Assembly (NCBI GenBank): GCA_964505765.1
Contig: CAZDJQ010000024.1
Span: 1-12,830 of the forward strand
DNA length: 12,830 bases
Reading direction: 5' to 3'
From: CAZDJQ01 sp964505765
GTDB taxonomy: Bacteria; Patescibacteriota; Microgenomatia; UBA12405; JAHJSD01
Part shown: positions 11,899-12,830 of the stretch, in pieces
How positions within the stretch are numbered: the first letter of the stretch is position 1
Layout of the letters: every line of letters begins with the position of its first letter
Made by a program: the position numbers and the translations under genes
Notes under the pieces: model-generated
Database searches by the model: none
What the model saw: the letters and a program-made list of their open reading frames with translations, nothing else
Told to the model about the DNA's origin: nothing

Positions 11899-12830
11899 GT
11901 TTTTTTCGCCAGCCAGGCCGCCGCCAAAGTGGTAATCGGAACCGCTAAAACCAAACCAATACTAATCACCAATGTCCTGACTATTTCTTCGGCTAAAACC
12001 TCAAAATTGATTATTTTCCCTATCTCTTGTTGATGGTTGATAAATAACAACACCAACGGCAGCGAGGCGCCGGTGTAAACTAAAATAAGCGTATTGACCA
12101 TCGAGGCAATGTGGTCCTGGCCGACAGAAAGCGACTTTTTGAACAATTCCGAAAGCTTTAAATCGGGATTGACATCATCAAGTTTAAAAACAACAGCGGC
12201 TTGAGCAATAGTAATATCGTCTAAAATTCCCAGTGCACTAATAATGATCCCCGCCAATAATAATCCCTGCATATTAAACCGGCTCGCTTCTACTGTTTGC
12301 AAATAACCGGCTTCTTCTGAAGCGTACCCGGTCAATTTTGCCTGATTGACAAATAAAAACGCCAATAAACTAGTTATAATCAAGGCCACTACTGTTCCTC
12401 CAATCGCAATCGTTGTCTTTTTGTTTAAGCCGTGAGCTAAATAAAAGGTCGGCGGAATAATAATCAGCGCTCCGGTTAAACTTACCAAAAGCGGATTTGC
12501 CCCCTGTAAAATTTCCGGCAGAATCAACTGCGTAATAACCAAAAAAGATAACCCCATTGCCAGTAATGAGGTTATTCCTCTTAACTGCCCGACCGCAAGA
12601 ACCAGAACGACAAATATTACCGCCAAAATAATTAAGGGGCGGCGGCGGACGACCTCGGTGATATAATACTCCTGCTCCCCGCCCGGAGAATAAGCTAATA
12701 AAACCCGATCTCCCTGCTTATACCGAAGCACATCAACCCGTCTTGCTTGATTTACTTCTATTGTTACTACTTCGCCTTCAGCTAACAGTTCCACTTCCAG
12801 CTGTTGATAAAACTGCTCTTCACCTTGGAT
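11895..12830 (-). CDS. YibE/F family membrane protein, 5' end beyond the window
   Basis: The frame is open from the stop at 11895-11897 to the right edge, 311 visible residues. An in-frame GTG at 12792-12794 is probably internal, since the preceding codons (IQGEEQFYQQLE) read as coding. The visible part begins with a soluble beta-rich segment (ELLAEGEVVTIEV to QEYYITEVV). About eight membrane spans follow, with the family motifs SALGILDDITIAQAA (residues 186-200 counted from the GTG) and GQDHIASMVNTLILVYTGASLPL (225-247). YibE/F proteins have no agreed function that I know. It is convergent with the ECF operon, and the stops overlap by four bases. No terminator separates them, apart from a run of seven T (11900-11906) just inside this gene that would end plus-strand transcripts only if preceded by a stem I do not see. 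Confidence 0.88.
   Translation of the reverse strand: MQGEEQFYQQLEVELLAEGEVVTIEVNQARRVDVLRYKQGDRVLLAYSPGGEQEYYITEVVRRRPLIILAVIFVVLVLAVGQLRGITSLLAMGLSFLVITQLILPEILQGANPLLVSLTGALIIIPPTFYLAHGLNKKTTIAIGGTVVALIITSLLAFLFVNQAKLTGYASEEAGYLQTVEASRFNMQGLLLAGIIISALGILDDITIAQAAVVFKLDDVNPDLKLSELFKKSLSVGQDHIASMVNTLILVYTGASLPLVLLFINHQQEIGKIINFEVLAEEIVRTLVISIGLVLAVPITTLAAAWLAKKT

Noticed and set aside
12792..12794. GTG at 12792-12794 as the start of the YibE/F protein
   Set aside because: The frame continues upstream to the window edge with coding-like residues, no ribosome binding site precedes the GTG, and family members have an N-terminal segment before this point.

Overview
The window looks like a chromosomal scaffold fragment from an AT-rich bacterium, most likely a member of the Candidate Phyla Radiation / Patescibacteria (Microgenomates-like). 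This is an inference from several things: short tightly packed genes with overlapping ends, a divergent class I GAPDH, an envelope protein with a Pro/Ser/Thr linker behind an N-terminal anchor, a YibE/F membrane protein, and uptake plus salvage genes of the kind expected in an organism that imports nucleobases. UGA is used as a normal stop (CapA-like, EcfT and EcfA genes all end in TGA), which argues against the recoded Gracilibacteria/Absconditabacteria lineages. The sequence is scaffolded: a run of exactly 100 N (2026-2125) cuts two genes.

Layout. 1-1220 (minus): a two-gene metal/redox unit, a DUF134-type regulator with a C-terminal Cys cluster, overlapped by a partial CDF cation transporter. 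1221-1509: a mobile-element scar with three perfect REP-like palindromes sharing the same outer bases, inside and around the remnant of a REP-associated (RAYT/Y1) transposase whose HUH motif is damaged. 1510-2665 (minus): a 5'-truncated LOG-family protein and a 3'-truncated DUF72 protein, separated by the gap. 2666-2926: divergent intergenic region with three alternating copies of a GTCATTCTGAG-type repeat. 2927-5270 (plus): a CapA-like metallophosphatase and a polytopic GT-C-like membrane protein, 4 bases apart. 5330-5641 (plus): acylphosphatase, converging tail to tail on GAPDH (minus, 5638-6675), which is preceded by a small Cys-rich ORF.

The most interesting part is 7012-11898 (plus). A canonical promoter drives a roughly 150-base structured leader ending in an intrinsic terminator. 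Next come the only near-perfect Shine-Dalgarno start in the window, an unassigned ECF-type substrate-binding membrane protein, a strong intercistronic hairpin, EcfT, a single-chain tandem EcfA, and two unusual phosphoribosyltransferases. Read together, this is a candidate RNA-regulated system that imports a base-like compound by an energy-coupling-factor transporter and traps it as a nucleotide. The leader matches no riboswitch class I can recognise by eye. The window ends with the 3' part of a YibE/F membrane protein (minus), again tail to tail with the operon.

A recurring theme is very short or absent 5' leaders. Good promoters upstream of the DUF134, GAPDH, DUF72 and CapA-like genes place the predicted transcript start within a few bases of the ATG, so leaderless translation seems common here.
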